Source: Beroe forskalii (taxonomy: Eukaryota; Ctenophora; Nuda; Beroida; Beroidae). Taken from it: a stretch of 64,000 nt of DNA. Made by a program: the position numbers and the translations under genes. Shown piece after piece: positions 47,081 through 57,880 of this stretch. Every line of letters starts with the position of its first letter. Position 1 is the first letter of the stretch. The stretch lies in the NCBI GenBank assembly GCA_011033025.1, contig WFMF01000565.1, positions 37,722 through 101,721 on the forward strand. The letters run 5' to 3'. The notes under the pieces are model-generated. The model was not told the origin of the DNA, did no database searches, and saw only the letters and a program-made list of their open reading frames with translations.

Positions 47081-47199
47081 CTTTGGGGTCTGACGACGTC
47101 AGACAATAATTCAGGTACAAAATGTGAACCATGTATATCTAAACATCCCAAGAAGTGGTAAGGCTTCTAATGTACCTCATGCTGGAGTTTCATTTGGTT

Positions 47200-47835
47200 T
47201 AATATGAGGTCAAACGCAAGGAAATACCGACGAAAATGGTTCAAAAATGACAAAAAGTCGATTTTGGACATGTTCCCACCATTGAAATTTTGGTGGGATG
47301 TTCATTTGATCATTATATTTCAGAAACTATCAAGAAATTTGGGGGTCTATGTGCTAATATGAGGTCAAACGCAAGGAAATACCGACGAAAATGGTTCAAA
47401 AATCACAAAAAGTCGATTTTGGACATGTTCCCACCATTGAAATTTTCTGAAATTTTGCAGGGATGTTCATTTGATCATTATATTTCAGAAACTATCAAGA
47501 AATTTGGGGGTCTATGTGCTAATTTTCGAGATATGAGGTCAAACGCAAGGAAATACCGACGAAAATGGTTCAAAAATCACAAAAAGTCGATTTTGGACAT
47601 GTTCCCACCATTGAAATTTTCTGACATAGGGGATGTTCATTTGATCATTATATTTCAAGAAACTATCATCAAAAATTTGGGGTCTATGTGCTAATTTTCG
47701 AGATATGAGGTCAAACGCAAGGAAATACCGACGAAAATGGTTCAAAAATGACAAAAAGTCGATTTTGGACATGTTCCCACCATTGAAATTTTCTGAAATT
47801 TTGCCGGGATGTTCATTTTATCATTATCTTTCAGA
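47200..47835. repeat. 172-bp tandem repeat, 3.7 units
   Basis: GAGGTCAAACGCAAGGAAAT starts at 47206, 47361, 47535 and 47707 (steps 155, 174, 172). The first unit lacks a 17-20 bp segment. It is followed by a GAACCATTT run to 47888. 47890-48106 has no feature. Confidence 0.95.
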
Positions 47836-48239
47836 AACCATTTGAACCATTTGTCATTGTTGAACCATTTGAACCATTTTGAACCATGGCATAGATAACA
47901 TTCTCTAGATTATCACTCTTGAATGCAAATTGAGTGTCATTAGGAATCATTGGTCTGTGGGTAACTTTCTTATTTCATGATTTTGAAAAATTAATTGATG
48001 AAATAATTCCGAGTTATCTCGTAAAAACGCAGATTTCCGCGCACGGTTTGGTTCACTTTTGGTCGAAAGTCCTACTGCGACTTTTTCATTTCATGGTTTT
48101 GACGTACTAGTCCGGTCGAAAACAAACAAATTTTGAAGAGTTAGGGAACTAACTTGCAGCAATGACTTAGGGTGTTTTTTCGATTCAATATGGTCCCAGG
48201 AGTCACCAAACCAAAATCCCCTAAAATCCGGTCGGCACT

Positions 48240-48930
48240 TTTCGAGATATGGCCACGCCCTTTTTTAACCGTGGGATTTTTTAGTGAAAAATCTGAATTT
48301 CAAGATTTTGAGCTTTATAGGCAAGATGATACACTAAATCCACTTATTTTTGCACGAGAAAAACGATGCAACGGTTATTTTTTGGCTATAATCATTGCTG
48401 AGGCCAATAATTGGCCACGCCCATGTTTATCGTGGGAATTTTGGGCAGAATTCCAAATTTCAAAATTTTGAGCTATACACGCAAGATTATACACTAAACC
48501 CACTTATTTTTGCACGAGAAAAACGATGCAACTGTTATTTTTTGGCTATAATCATTGCTGAAGCCATTAATTGGCCACGCCCATTTTAATCGTGGGAATT
48601 TTGGGCAGAATTCCAAATTTAAAATTTTGAGCTATAGGGGCAAGATTATACACTAAACCCGCTTATTTTTGCACGAGAAAAACGATGCAACTGTTATTTT
48701 TTGGCTATAAATTTTGCTGAGGCAAATTATTGACCACGCCTCATTTATCGTGGGAATTTTTAGCAAAAATCTAAATTTCAAAATTCTGAACTATACTAAA
48801 CCCACTTATTTTTACACGAAAAAACGATGCAACTGTTTATTTGTAGCTATAACCCCCATGGAATGCACGCAAATTTTGCCCGTGAGAATTAGGTCGAAAT
48901 TAATTGCGACAATTATTTTTATTAGCTTTA
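48240..48930. repeat. FB8 left array
   Basis: CACGAGAAAAACGATGCAAC recurs at 48353, 48513 and 48672 (steps 160, 159), with a more diverged copy near 48815. Each unit carries AATTGGCCACGCCC. Confidence 0.9.
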
Positions 48931-49044
48931 TGTGTGCTGGTTAAATACTTTCGCTCCTATGACGGTGTACATTGTATAATGAAAATATAGGTAGGTATAT
49001 TTCTATCGGTGTATATAATACGTAGATCCTTACCTAACACACTG

Positions 49045-50355
49045 TGAAATGCCCATAACGCACTGTGAAATGCCCATATGTCCTACCAGTACTCTTATGA
49101 CCCTCCGTCTTTCTAGTACACTTTGTGAAAAGCTTTCACACCCTGCGCGATTTTTCAACGCAGTCTGTGTCTGCTTAAAACGTTCCTTTTATCTTTTAAA
49201 ACAGTACTATATCTTCCAACTCACTCTTATGCCTTCCTAGCACACTGCTGTGTCTTCCTAGCACACTCCTGTGTCTTCTTAGCACACTCCTGTGTCTTCT
49301 TAGCACACTCCTGTGTCTTCCTAGCACACTACTGTGTCTTCCTAACACACCTGTGTCTTCCTAACACACTCGTGTGATTTCCAACTCATTCAGGTGTATT
49401 TCAACACACTCTTGTGACTTCCTACTACACTTCTGTATCTTCCAAGCACACTCCTGTGTCTTCCTAAGACACTTCTGTAACTTTGTATCACACTCCTGCG
49501 ACTTCAAAATAAATTCTTCGTCTTCTCAATATGTTCCTGTTTCTATTGTATCTGTATCTTCCAACTCATTCATAAACAATCCTTGTGACATTCTTGTGAC
49601 TTCCAAACTTTTAAAAACACTCTTAAATGTATTTTGTATTTTTGTGACTCTCTTACACACTCTTGCATCTTCCTAACGTACGTACGTGACTTTTAATACT
49701 CATGTGATGCTTAAACGCTCTCTGTATCTTCCGAACACACTTGTGTGGCTTTCTATAACAATCCTGTGTCTTCCGATACACTGTTTTGTCTTCTCAGCAC
49801 ACCCATACTTCGTCCTTATCCATTTTTATGGCTTTCCAATAGGTACTGATTAGTACTAAGACACTCCTGTGAGTTCTAAAACCAATGCTGTGTCTTCCAA
49901 CTCACTTTTATGACTTACCAACACACATAACTCACTACTGTATTTTTCATCACACTCTAATATGACTCCCCAAATAACTTTTGTGACTTTCTAACATACT
50001 CCTGCGTCTTCTGAAACGCTCTTGTCATTTCCAAACACAAAAATAAGACATTCGTGCGACCTAACTACACATTCTGATACTTCTTTATATTGTTCTCGCA
50101 TGATTTCTTACAATGCTGCATCCTCTTACTTTCTTCCATGACTTCCTCGCACACATAATTGTGACGTCTCATGTCTTAATACACTTTTGCGTCTTCCGGT
50201 ACTCTTCTTAATACCATCGGAGCCTTTATCTTCTCTTGTACTCTTGTATTTTTCTAACACAAATCAATATCTTTCCAACATACTCGTGTGTCTATATCAC
50301 ACATTCTTGCTTATTCCAACTCACTCTCAATGTGTCTTTCCAACACACTCCTGTG
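49045..50355. repeat. Minisatellite, ACTCCTGTGTCTTCCTAACAC units
   Basis: About 50 degenerate units of 20-25 bp, most regular at 49240-49380. Almost pure T/C on one strand in long stretches. Confidence 0.9.
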
Positions 50356-50379
50356 TGTTTAAAGGAAGTTAGAAAATAA

Positions 50380-50960
50380 AGTTAAAAAAATAAGTGGGTT
50401 TAGTGTATAATCTTGCCTGCAGGGCTCAAAATTTTTAAATTTGTATTTTTGCCCAAGATTCCCACGATAAAATGGGCGTGGCCAATTATTGGCCTCGGCA
50501 AAATTTATAGCCAAAAGATAACAGTTGCATCGTTTTTCTCGTGCAAAAATAAGCGGGTTTAATGTATAATCTTGCCTGTATAGCTCAAAATTTTCAAATT
50601 TGGAGTTCTGCCCAAAATTCCCACGATAAAAATGGGCGTGGCCAATTATTGGCCTCATCAATGATTATAGCGAAAAAATAACAGTTGCATCGTTTTTCTC
50701 GTGCAAAAATAAGTGGATTTAGTGTATTATCTTGCGTGTATAGCTCAAAATTTTGAAATTTAGATTTTTGTCCAAAATTCTCACGATAATAATGGGCGTG
50801 GCCAATTATTGGCCTTGGCAATGGTTATAACCAAAAAATAACAGTTGCATCATTTTTCTCGTGCAAAAATAAGTAGACTTAGTGTATAATCTTGCCTATA
50901 AAGCTCAAAAGTCAAAATCTTGAAACTCAGATTTTTCACCAAAAATTCCCACGGTCAAAA
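50380..50960. repeat. FB8 right array, inverted
   Basis: GTTGCATCGTTTTTCTCGTG recurs at 160-bp intervals, the complement of the left arm. Confidence 0.9.
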
Positions 50961-51173
50961 AAGGGCGTGGCCATATCTCGAAAAGTGCCGACCGGATTTT
51001 AGGGGATTTTGGTTTGGTGATTCCTGGGACCATATTGAATCGAAAAAACACCCTAAGTCATCGCTGCAAGTTAGTTCCCTGACCGATCTTATTTTCGACT
51101 GGACTATACGCCGCGAGGAATAAAAACTGAAAATTGCGCGCACAGCAATTGCTGCGCGTCAGGCGGGACGCCT

Positions 51174-52454
51174 GGCTAAATAACTCAGTTAACTCGATTT
51201 TGGGGGGGGGGGGGCTCAACTCAATTTTTTTGGAAAACAAGTTTCTGAGATAATGGTTGACCCAAAAGGTACACCCCTGGGGCCAACTTTTTGGCTGGGT
51301 TTGGTACCCCCAGACCCACTGGCGCCGCCGTGGCGCCGTGCCCAAAAAGTTTTTTGGACCTCAAATCGCCATTTTAGCAGCAATAAACCCCATACTTGCA
51401 GAGAATACGTAACTTAACGTTATTTATCGAATAAAGTTGTTTTCATTCAAAAATATTGATGTTTGACCAAGTTATGGGACAAAATAGGCTTGCGCAACGC
51501 GCGTATGCCCATATATGCCCATATATGGGCATACGTTACCATAAAACTAAAAAAATTCTAAAATCGCCATTTTCTCGGTTTCAGGTTTGCAGTTTTGCTA
51601 TAATCGACTTAACATTTTTTTCAATATCTCAGCCATTTTTCAATATTTTTACATGAAATTTTCAGAATCGCTTCAAAACTAAATTTCGCACTTTTATTGA
51701 CGGATTTTTATTTTATAGACGGATTTTTGATTGAGGTCCCCAAAATTTTTTTTGGGTCCTCGGACCAGAAATCCCCGGGGATTTTTGGTCCGAGGACCAA
51801 AAAAATGTTTGGGGACCTCAATCAAAAATCCGTCTATAAAATAAGTGCAAAATTTAGTTTTGAAGCGATTCTGAAAATTTCATGTAAAAATATTGAAAAA
51901 TGGCTGAGTTATTGAAAAAAATGTTAAGTCGATTATCACAAAACCGCAAACCGAGAAAATGGCGATTTTGTGGTTTTTTAGAAGTTTTTTGGACCTCAAA
52001 TCGCCATTTTAGCAGCAATCAACCCCATACTTGCAGAGAATACGTAACTTAACGTTATTCATCGAATAAAGTTGGTTTCATTCAAAAATATTGATGTTTG
52101 ACCAAGTTATGGGACAAAATAGGCTTGCGCAACGCGCGTATGCCCATATATGGGCATACGTTTTTCGGCCATAACTCGGCCATTTTTTGAGATATCGACT
52201 TCAAATTTTTTATGGTAACTCAGGGGACCATTATCTATCGATTGCACACCTCAGATCCCGCCCAAGTCGCTTTTGAAAAAATATGTCCATTTTGGGCCCA
52301 TTTTTGGGCACGGCGCCAGTGGGTCTGGGGGTGCCAAACCCAGCCAAAAAGTTGGCCCCAGGGGTGTACCTTTTGGGTCAACCACTATCTCAGAAACTTG
52401 TTTTCCTAAAAATTTGGGTTGAACCCCCCCCCCCTTAACTGAGTTATTTAAGCC
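51174..52454. mobile_element. FB9: 1.28-kb foldback element
   Basis: Tips GGCTAAATAACTCAGTTAA and TTAACTGAGTTATTTAAGCC. A G13 run (51202-51214) is mirrored by C11 (52424-52434). GGTACACCCCTGGGGCCAAC near 51270 is mirrored near 52370. The centre 51555-51975 is a strong palindrome around CCCCGGGG. A 175-bp segment (51345-51535) recurs at 51985-52160 as a direct, not inverted, copy. Confidence 0.85.
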
Positions 52455-53270
52455 AAAATCCCCGGGGATTTTGGCTCTCATGGGCATAAAAAATTTTTGG
52501 AGTGAAAACTCAAAATTTTGCTTAGTAACTTAAGTGCGAAATTTAGTTTCGAAGCGATTCTGAAAATTTCATGAAGAAACATTGAAAAATGGAAAAGTTA
52601 TAACGAAAAGTAGAAAGTCAATTTGGGCAAAAGCGCTAACTGAGATATCAGCGATTTAGTGGATTTTTGAAGGTTTTTATAGGCTAAAATGGCCAAATAA
52701 TGTCCAATTCACTTAAAAATTGTTTTGCCCATCAATTTTGACCTAAATGATGGGCAAAACAAGTTTGAAGCGCATATCTCCAAAAATGTGGCCAAAATGG
52801 CCATTTTTAGGCCCAAAATGGGCCAACTGCCACTTTGGTGCACGCGCTTCGCATGGGCATAACTTGGCCATTTTTCATCCGATTTTGACAAACAAATACA
52901 CTAAAATGATCAGCTCGTCGAGACGAATCGAATACCACCAAAAGCTAAGCTCTATCTCCATCAGGAAAAATTTCGATTTTTGGACGCCATTTTTGCTCCG
53001 AGGCCTCACATGGGCAATGTTGGACCTATGGACTCAAGACTACCGTCAAAATGTTGGTACACACCCTGGCCATCCTGGCCATTTCCTATCTCAAATTCGT
53101 GTTTTCTAAAATGTGAGGGGTGAACCCCCCCCTTAAGCAAGTTATTTAGACGAGTAGTAGTACGAACATGGCTAAATAACCTAGTTGAATTTTTCGTAAG
53201 TCGCCTAAATAACTTAGTTAACAGGCCAAATTTAACTTGGTTAAGCAATCTGTACTGAGTTAAATTTTTT
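52455..53270. mobile_element. FB9 single-arm (half) copy
   Basis: CGAAGCGATTCTGAAAATTT and CATGGGCATAACTTGGCCAT, followed by a C7 run and TTAAGCAAGTTATTTAG, follow the order of the FB9 right half but more diverged. It ends in several GCTAAATAACYTAGTT words. Confidence 0.7.
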
Positions 53271-53600
53271 ATAGGGGGCCCTCGGAGGCGAGTCCTTTAC
53301 GGCTGAGTGTCCGAAGGGGATGAGGAAAAGTTTTTGCAACTTTGCTTGCCAGCCTCCAACTATATGTTTTCATGGATTGGCCATATTTCACGTTAAAATT
53401 TGATTAAGTTCCCGTTGCCGAAATCGCACTAAAATTTGAAATTGAACATCGCGTCAAAGGTAAAACTGTCAAAATTTCAGATCGATTGGATTAAAAATGG
53501 CCGAGTTATTACAACTTGAACTTTGCCTTTTTTGAACATACATACATACAACCTCATCACTACCTCATCATTTAGAAAATATATATAAATATCCCAGGGG
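53271..53600. other. Non-coding stretch
   Basis: No gene. ACCTCATCACTACCTCATCA at 53550-53569 recurs at 54719-54738 as a direct repeat about 1.17 kb away. Confidence 0.5.
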
Positions 53601-53829
53601 TTTTGTCCGGGTGGTGTTTTGTCCTACCATCGATGAGATGTGGGATGGTAGGACAAAACACCACCCGGACAAAACACCACCCGGACACAACCCCACCCCA
53701 GAGCACAAATTGCGCGATGGGAACGTTCGTGCGTAATCCTGTGACGCAATGTTACGGTTAGGGTTAGGATTTCGCACGAACGTTCCCATCGCGCAATTTG
53801 TGCTCTAAGGTGGGGTTATGTCCGGGTGG
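53601..53829. mobile_element. Twin long hairpins, MITE-like
   Basis: 53601-53630 pairs with 53645-53674 (30 bp, perfect, 14-base loop). 53677-53733 pairs with 53773-53829 (57 bp with one or two differences, 39-base loop containing TTAGGGTTAGG). The GTCCGGGTGG tips are shared by both, so the second hairpin looks like an element whose end was copied or targeted by the first. Confidence 0.9.
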
Positions 53830-54299
53830 GCGGTCACTCATTCAATATGAAGGGCTGGAGTGACGTCACTACTGCAATTCAAGTTCAATTATCTAACTTA
53901 GATGTTGCTAATTTTGAATTAAAGAGTCCTCTTCTAGCCTTTATCTTAATATGTGTTCTTACTGATTATTACGCAAGTAAATTGAGTTCTCCCTGTTCTC
54001 ATTCTTTTCACTATGAAAATTTACTATGGAAAGCAGGAAAGGCCCATTGTGGCTGTTATAAATTGCCCGCTGGGCGAAAAATTTGTATGGACACTCCTAG
54101 GGACAATATAAACACGTTCTAACTGATTTTGAGTCATTTTACTCAATTTTAAATTTTTGTGACAAAATGGGCGTGGCCCCGCAACCCCCAAAGTCCAAAG
54201 TCAGAAAGTCGCAAAAACTTTGCAAAAGTTATCTCCTTAATGCCCTCTACAACCCTGAACAAGTTTTGGCATTTGGAGTCATTTACCACCTTTGGTACG
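53830..54299. other. Non-coding stretch
   Basis: A 98-codon frame begins inside the hairpin and resembles nothing known; not accepted as a gene. Confidence 0.4.
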
Positions 54300-54536
54300 T
54301 CTCCCATATAAACGGGAGCCTTCATTATCTATGACAATGACGTCACTCAGAAAAATATAATTAAGCGCACCTAGCGCTTTAAGGACTAGGGTTAGGGTCA
54401 GGATTAGGGTCAAGATTTGTTAGGGTTAGGGTTAGGATTAAGGTTAGGGTTTTGGTTAGGGCTATGGTTAGGTTTAGGATACAGAAAAATTGACGTTTAG
54501 ATCTGTGACGTCACTCAGAGCCGTTTATATGGGAGA
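54300..54536 (+). mobile_element. TCTCCCATATAAACGG MITE with TTAGGG-like core, 237 bp
   Basis: Complete copy: TCTCCCATATAAACGG to CCGTTTATATGGGAGA, inner TGACGTCACTCAGA repeats in both halves, core GGGTTAGGGTTAGGATTAAG. Flanks ACG and GAT show no duplication. Relatives: 4949-5171, 34643-34675, 38108-38390. Confidence 0.85.
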
Positions 54537-54778
54537 GATACCCTACTTTTCGACCCTTCAAAATCCCCGTTCTCATTTGGTTCCCATCCTTTCCACCACC
54601 TTTCCATTTCCAAATCCTCTCCAAATAAGCGAATGCACTTATTTTACAAGGAGTGGTAGATGTCAAAATTTCGCCCGTAAGTGATGAGCTCATCATTTTG
54701 CAAACCTACATACATACTACCTCATCAGTACCTCATCATTTCCAAACCATACATTAACATACATACCTAGTGCGCCAG

Positions 54779-55875
54779 TGAGCTCCCCAGGTGGACTCCG
54801 CCTGCGGGGTCCACCGCCGATGGAGTTGGACTCCGCCGGTGAAATCCGCAGGTGGACTCCACCTGTGGACTCTGCCGGTGGACTCCACCTGTGGACTCCG
54901 CCGGTGGACTCCACCTGTGGACTCCGCCGGTGGACTCCACCTGTGGACTCCGCCGGTGGACTCCACCTGTGGACTCCGCCGGTGGACTCCACCTGTGGAC
55001 TCCGCTGGTGGACTCCTACCTGGATGGACTCCACCTGTGAACTCTGCCGGTGGACTCCACCTGTGGACTCCGCTGGTGGACTCTACCTGTGGACTCCGCC
55101 GGTGGACTCCACCTGTGGACTCCGCCGGTGGACTCCACCTGTGGACTCCACTGGTGGACTCCACCTGTGGACTCCGCTGGTGGACTCCACCTGTGGACTC
55201 CGCTGGTGGGCTCCACCTGTGGACTCCGCTGGTGGGCTCCACCTGTGGACTCCACCTGTGGACTCCGCAGGTGGACTCCAGTACTCCGCTGGTGGACTCC
55301 ACCTGTGGACTCCGCTGGTGGACTCCACCTGTGGACTCCACCTGTGGACTCCACAGGTGGACTCCACTTGTGGACTCCACCTGTGGACTCCGCTGGTGGA
55401 CTCCACCTGTGGACTCCACCTGTGGACTCCACCTGTGGACTCCACCTGTGGACTCCGCAGGTGGACTCCACTGGTGGACTCCACCTGTGGACTCCGCTGG
55501 TGGACTCCGCTGGTGGACTCCACCTGTGGACTCCGCAGGTGGACCAAAGTCCGCTGGCGGAGTCCGCCTGCGGAGTCCACCTGTGGACAAAAACTCCGCG
55601 GTGGACTCCAATCCGCGGCGCACTTTTTTCCCCGGTGGACTTTTTTGGTGGACTTTTCTGGTGGACTTTTCTGGCGGACTGTCCACCAGTGCGCGGCGGA
55701 GCCCGAGCGGACCCGCAGCGGATCCACCACTCCGCGGCGGAGTTTTAAAAAGTCCGCTGCGGGTCCACCAAAAAATATTATGGTGGACTTTAGTGGAGTC
55801 CGCGGCGGACCCGCAGCGGGTCCACCGGGTCCGCAGCGGATCCGCCGCGGAGTTAAGTCCACCAATTTTTTAGCC
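54779..55875. mobile_element. FB1 single-arm (half) copy
   Basis: A CTCCACCTGTGGACTCCGCC minisatellite of about 800 bp is followed by the complete FB1 right end (AGTTAAGTCCACCAATTTTT then TAGCC). There is no left TIR. The 26-bp higher-order unit (CTCCACCTGTGGA plus CTCCGCCGGTGGA) is very uniform. Open frames up to 395 codons here are products of the repeat. Confidence 0.9.
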
Positions 55876-56439
55876 GAGCGCTTCAAATTAGCACTGAAAA
55901 AGGGTGATATTTTTCCAAAAACCAAAATGGATTTGGTTGTGTTGGGCGCGGCGTTTTGTTGCTGAAAAACCTGGCTATATACTGGGTGAACTGCAGTTCA
56001 TATGAAGTCGCCGCGCACTTCATATGAATTCATATGAATTCATATGAGTTCATTTGAATGCGTTTACCAGTTCAATAAATTTTTATATGAATGAACTTCA
56101 TATGAACTTCATATGAATTCATATGAACTTCATATGAACTCCACCAAGTTCATATGAACTTCATATGAATTCATATGAATTCAATAAACACGGATGAACT
56201 AGTTCACCAAAATTTAGTGAACTGAGATGCATATGAACTCATATGAACTCATATGCATTCCAGTTCGCCTTGAATTCATATGAACTAGGAAGTTCATCTC
56301 GCGGACTCCAGTTCAACGCAGTTCAACGGAGTTCAACGCAGTTCAACGGAGTTCAACGCAGTTCAACGGAGTTCAACGAATTCATCTCGAAGTTCATCTA
56401 GAAGGTCAAAATGATAATTTAACAGATATTTCGGGGATG

Positions 56440-56730
56440 GATCAAAACATGGATCAGCGACGCCAAGAGAGCCGCACCGCAGTGCCGCGGTGACGCCAGG
56501 GCAGTGCCATGGTGAAGCCACGAGGACGCCACTACTGGGCAACGATGAAGCCACAAGGGCGCCACGGTGACATCATGGCAGTCATGGCAGTGCCACTGTG
56601 AAGCCATGGCGTCTTCATGGCTTCGTCGTGTCGTCCTCGTGGCTTACACCATGGCACTGCCCTGGCGTCGATGTGGCGCACTGGCGCTACCATGGGGCCC
56701 TCTTGGCGTTGCTGCTCTGATCTATGCCCG
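56440..56730. repeat. Secondary inverted repeat, GCCATGGCACTGCC words
   Basis: ATGGATCAGCGACGCCAAGA pairs with TCTTGGCGTTGCTGCTCTGA then TCTAT. The inside is a loose palindrome of CCATGGCACTGCC and GTGCCATGGTGAAGCCA centred near 56590. 56731-56990 shows nothing. Confidence 0.75.
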
Positions 56731-56999
56731 ATAAGTCTCTCATTCCGGTTGACTGCTGAGCGACGTCACCTATTGAAAGGCTTTTTTCAATTTTAAAGAG
56801 GCTGTTAAACTTCACCAAATTAGCTGCATATTGATCCATTTCACTAAAAGGGCTTCCAAAATCAAATAGTTAAATCAGACTCAAGTCTTGAGCTCTTCCA
56901 TAAACGATTTTTCGTACTCTTGTTAAGTGTACAGTCACGTGACAACTAAAAAATTTCACTTACGTCATGAATTAACTCTAGTCACTCTACGACCACTCA

Positions 57000-57880
57000 G
57001 TGACTCGACGACTCAAATCGACTCGATGCCTCAACTCGACGACTTGATTTGACGACTCTCTGACTTGTCTCGACGACTCGTCTCAACGACTCGACTCGAC
57101 GACTACTCTCAACGACTCGACTCGACGACTCAACTCGACTCGACGACTCGACTCGACTCGACGACTTGACTCGGCGACTCGACGACTCGACGACTCGACG
57201 ACTCGACGACTTGACTCGACGACTCGACGACTCGACTCGACGACTCGACTCGACGACTCGACTCGACTCGACGACTCGACTCAGTCGTCGAGTCGAGTCG
57301 TCGAGTCGAGTCGTCGAGTCGTCGAGTCGAGTCGTCGAGTCGTCGAGTCGAGTCGAGTCAAGTCGAGTCGTCGAGTCGTCGAGTCGAGTTGTCGAGTCGA
57401 GTCGTCGAGTCGAGTCGAGTCGTCGAGTCGTCGAGTCGAGTCGTCGAGTCGTCTAGTTGAGTCATCGAGTCATTGAGTCGAGTCGTCGATTCGAGTCGTC
57501 GAGTCGTCGAGGTGTCGAGTCGAGTCGTCGAGTTGAGTCGTCGAGTCGAGTCGAGTCGAGTCGAGTCGTCGAGTCGTCGAGGTGTTGAGTCGAGTCGAGT
57601 CGAGTCGAGTCGTCGAGTCGAGTCGAGTCGTCGAGTCGTCGAGTCGTCGAGTCGAGTCGTCGAGTCGAGTCGAGTCGTCGAGTCGAGTCGTCTAGTCGAG
57701 TCGTCGAGTCATTGAGTCGAGTCGTCGATTCGAGTCGTCGAGTCGTCGAGGTGTCGAGTCGAGTCGAGTCGTTGAGTTGAGTCGTCGAGTCGAGTCGAGT
57801 CGTCGCTTCGAGTCGTCGAGTCGCGTCGTCGAGTCGAGTCGTCGAGTCGAGTCAAGTCATGAAGTCCAGTCATTGAGTCA
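57000..57880. repeat. (CGACTCGA)n/(TCGAGTCG)n array
   Basis: GACGACTCGACTCGACGACT runs to about 57281, then CAGTCGTCGAGTCGAGTCG onwards. TCGA steps make each strand locally self-pairing as well. Confidence 0.95.

Larger units (their letters stand above)
33402..47085. mobile_element. FB5: foldback element, split by element E and FB6
   Basis: AACCTTGTCACGT followed by AGGGCACT units at 33407 is the inverse of 47080 reading back. The left arm continues beyond insertion E at 41319-42217 and beyond FB6 at 45001-45180. The right arm is 46380-47085. Paired words include GTACGTTTGAAAACCGTTAT with 46627-46650, GGAATGTGGTTGC with 46560-46590, and GGTCGGTCGTTCC near 45076 with GAACGACCGACC near 46450. 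GGGTCTGA occurs at 33394-33401 and 47086-47093 as a possible 8-bp duplication, with imperfect tips. Confidence 0.65.
48107..51106. mobile_element. FB8: foldback with 160-bp tandem arms
   Basis: Tips TAGTCCGGTCGAAAA and TTTTCGACTGGACTA with TA outside. GGGAACTAACTTGCAGCAAT at 48143 is mirrored at 51060-51083. Left arrays 48240-48930 and right arrays 50380-50960 are inverses. A separate 20-22-bp minisatellite fills the middle. Confidence 0.85.

Noticed and set aside
24009-47085. Palindromes as pure assembly or read artefacts
   Set aside because: Arms differ by many substitutions and carry different insertions on one side only (retroposon and TIR element in FB3, E and FB6 in FB5), and several have target duplications. 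Homopolymer-rich 36.1-37.3 kb may still contain base errors.
54395-54470. Telomere
   Set aside because: The TTAGGG-like stretch is short, degenerate and flanked by MITE tips on both sides.
54778-55965. 395-codon and several other long open frames in the CTCCACCTGTGGA array
   Set aside because: The repeat unit contains no stop in several frames on both strands; the frames track the array and have no domain.
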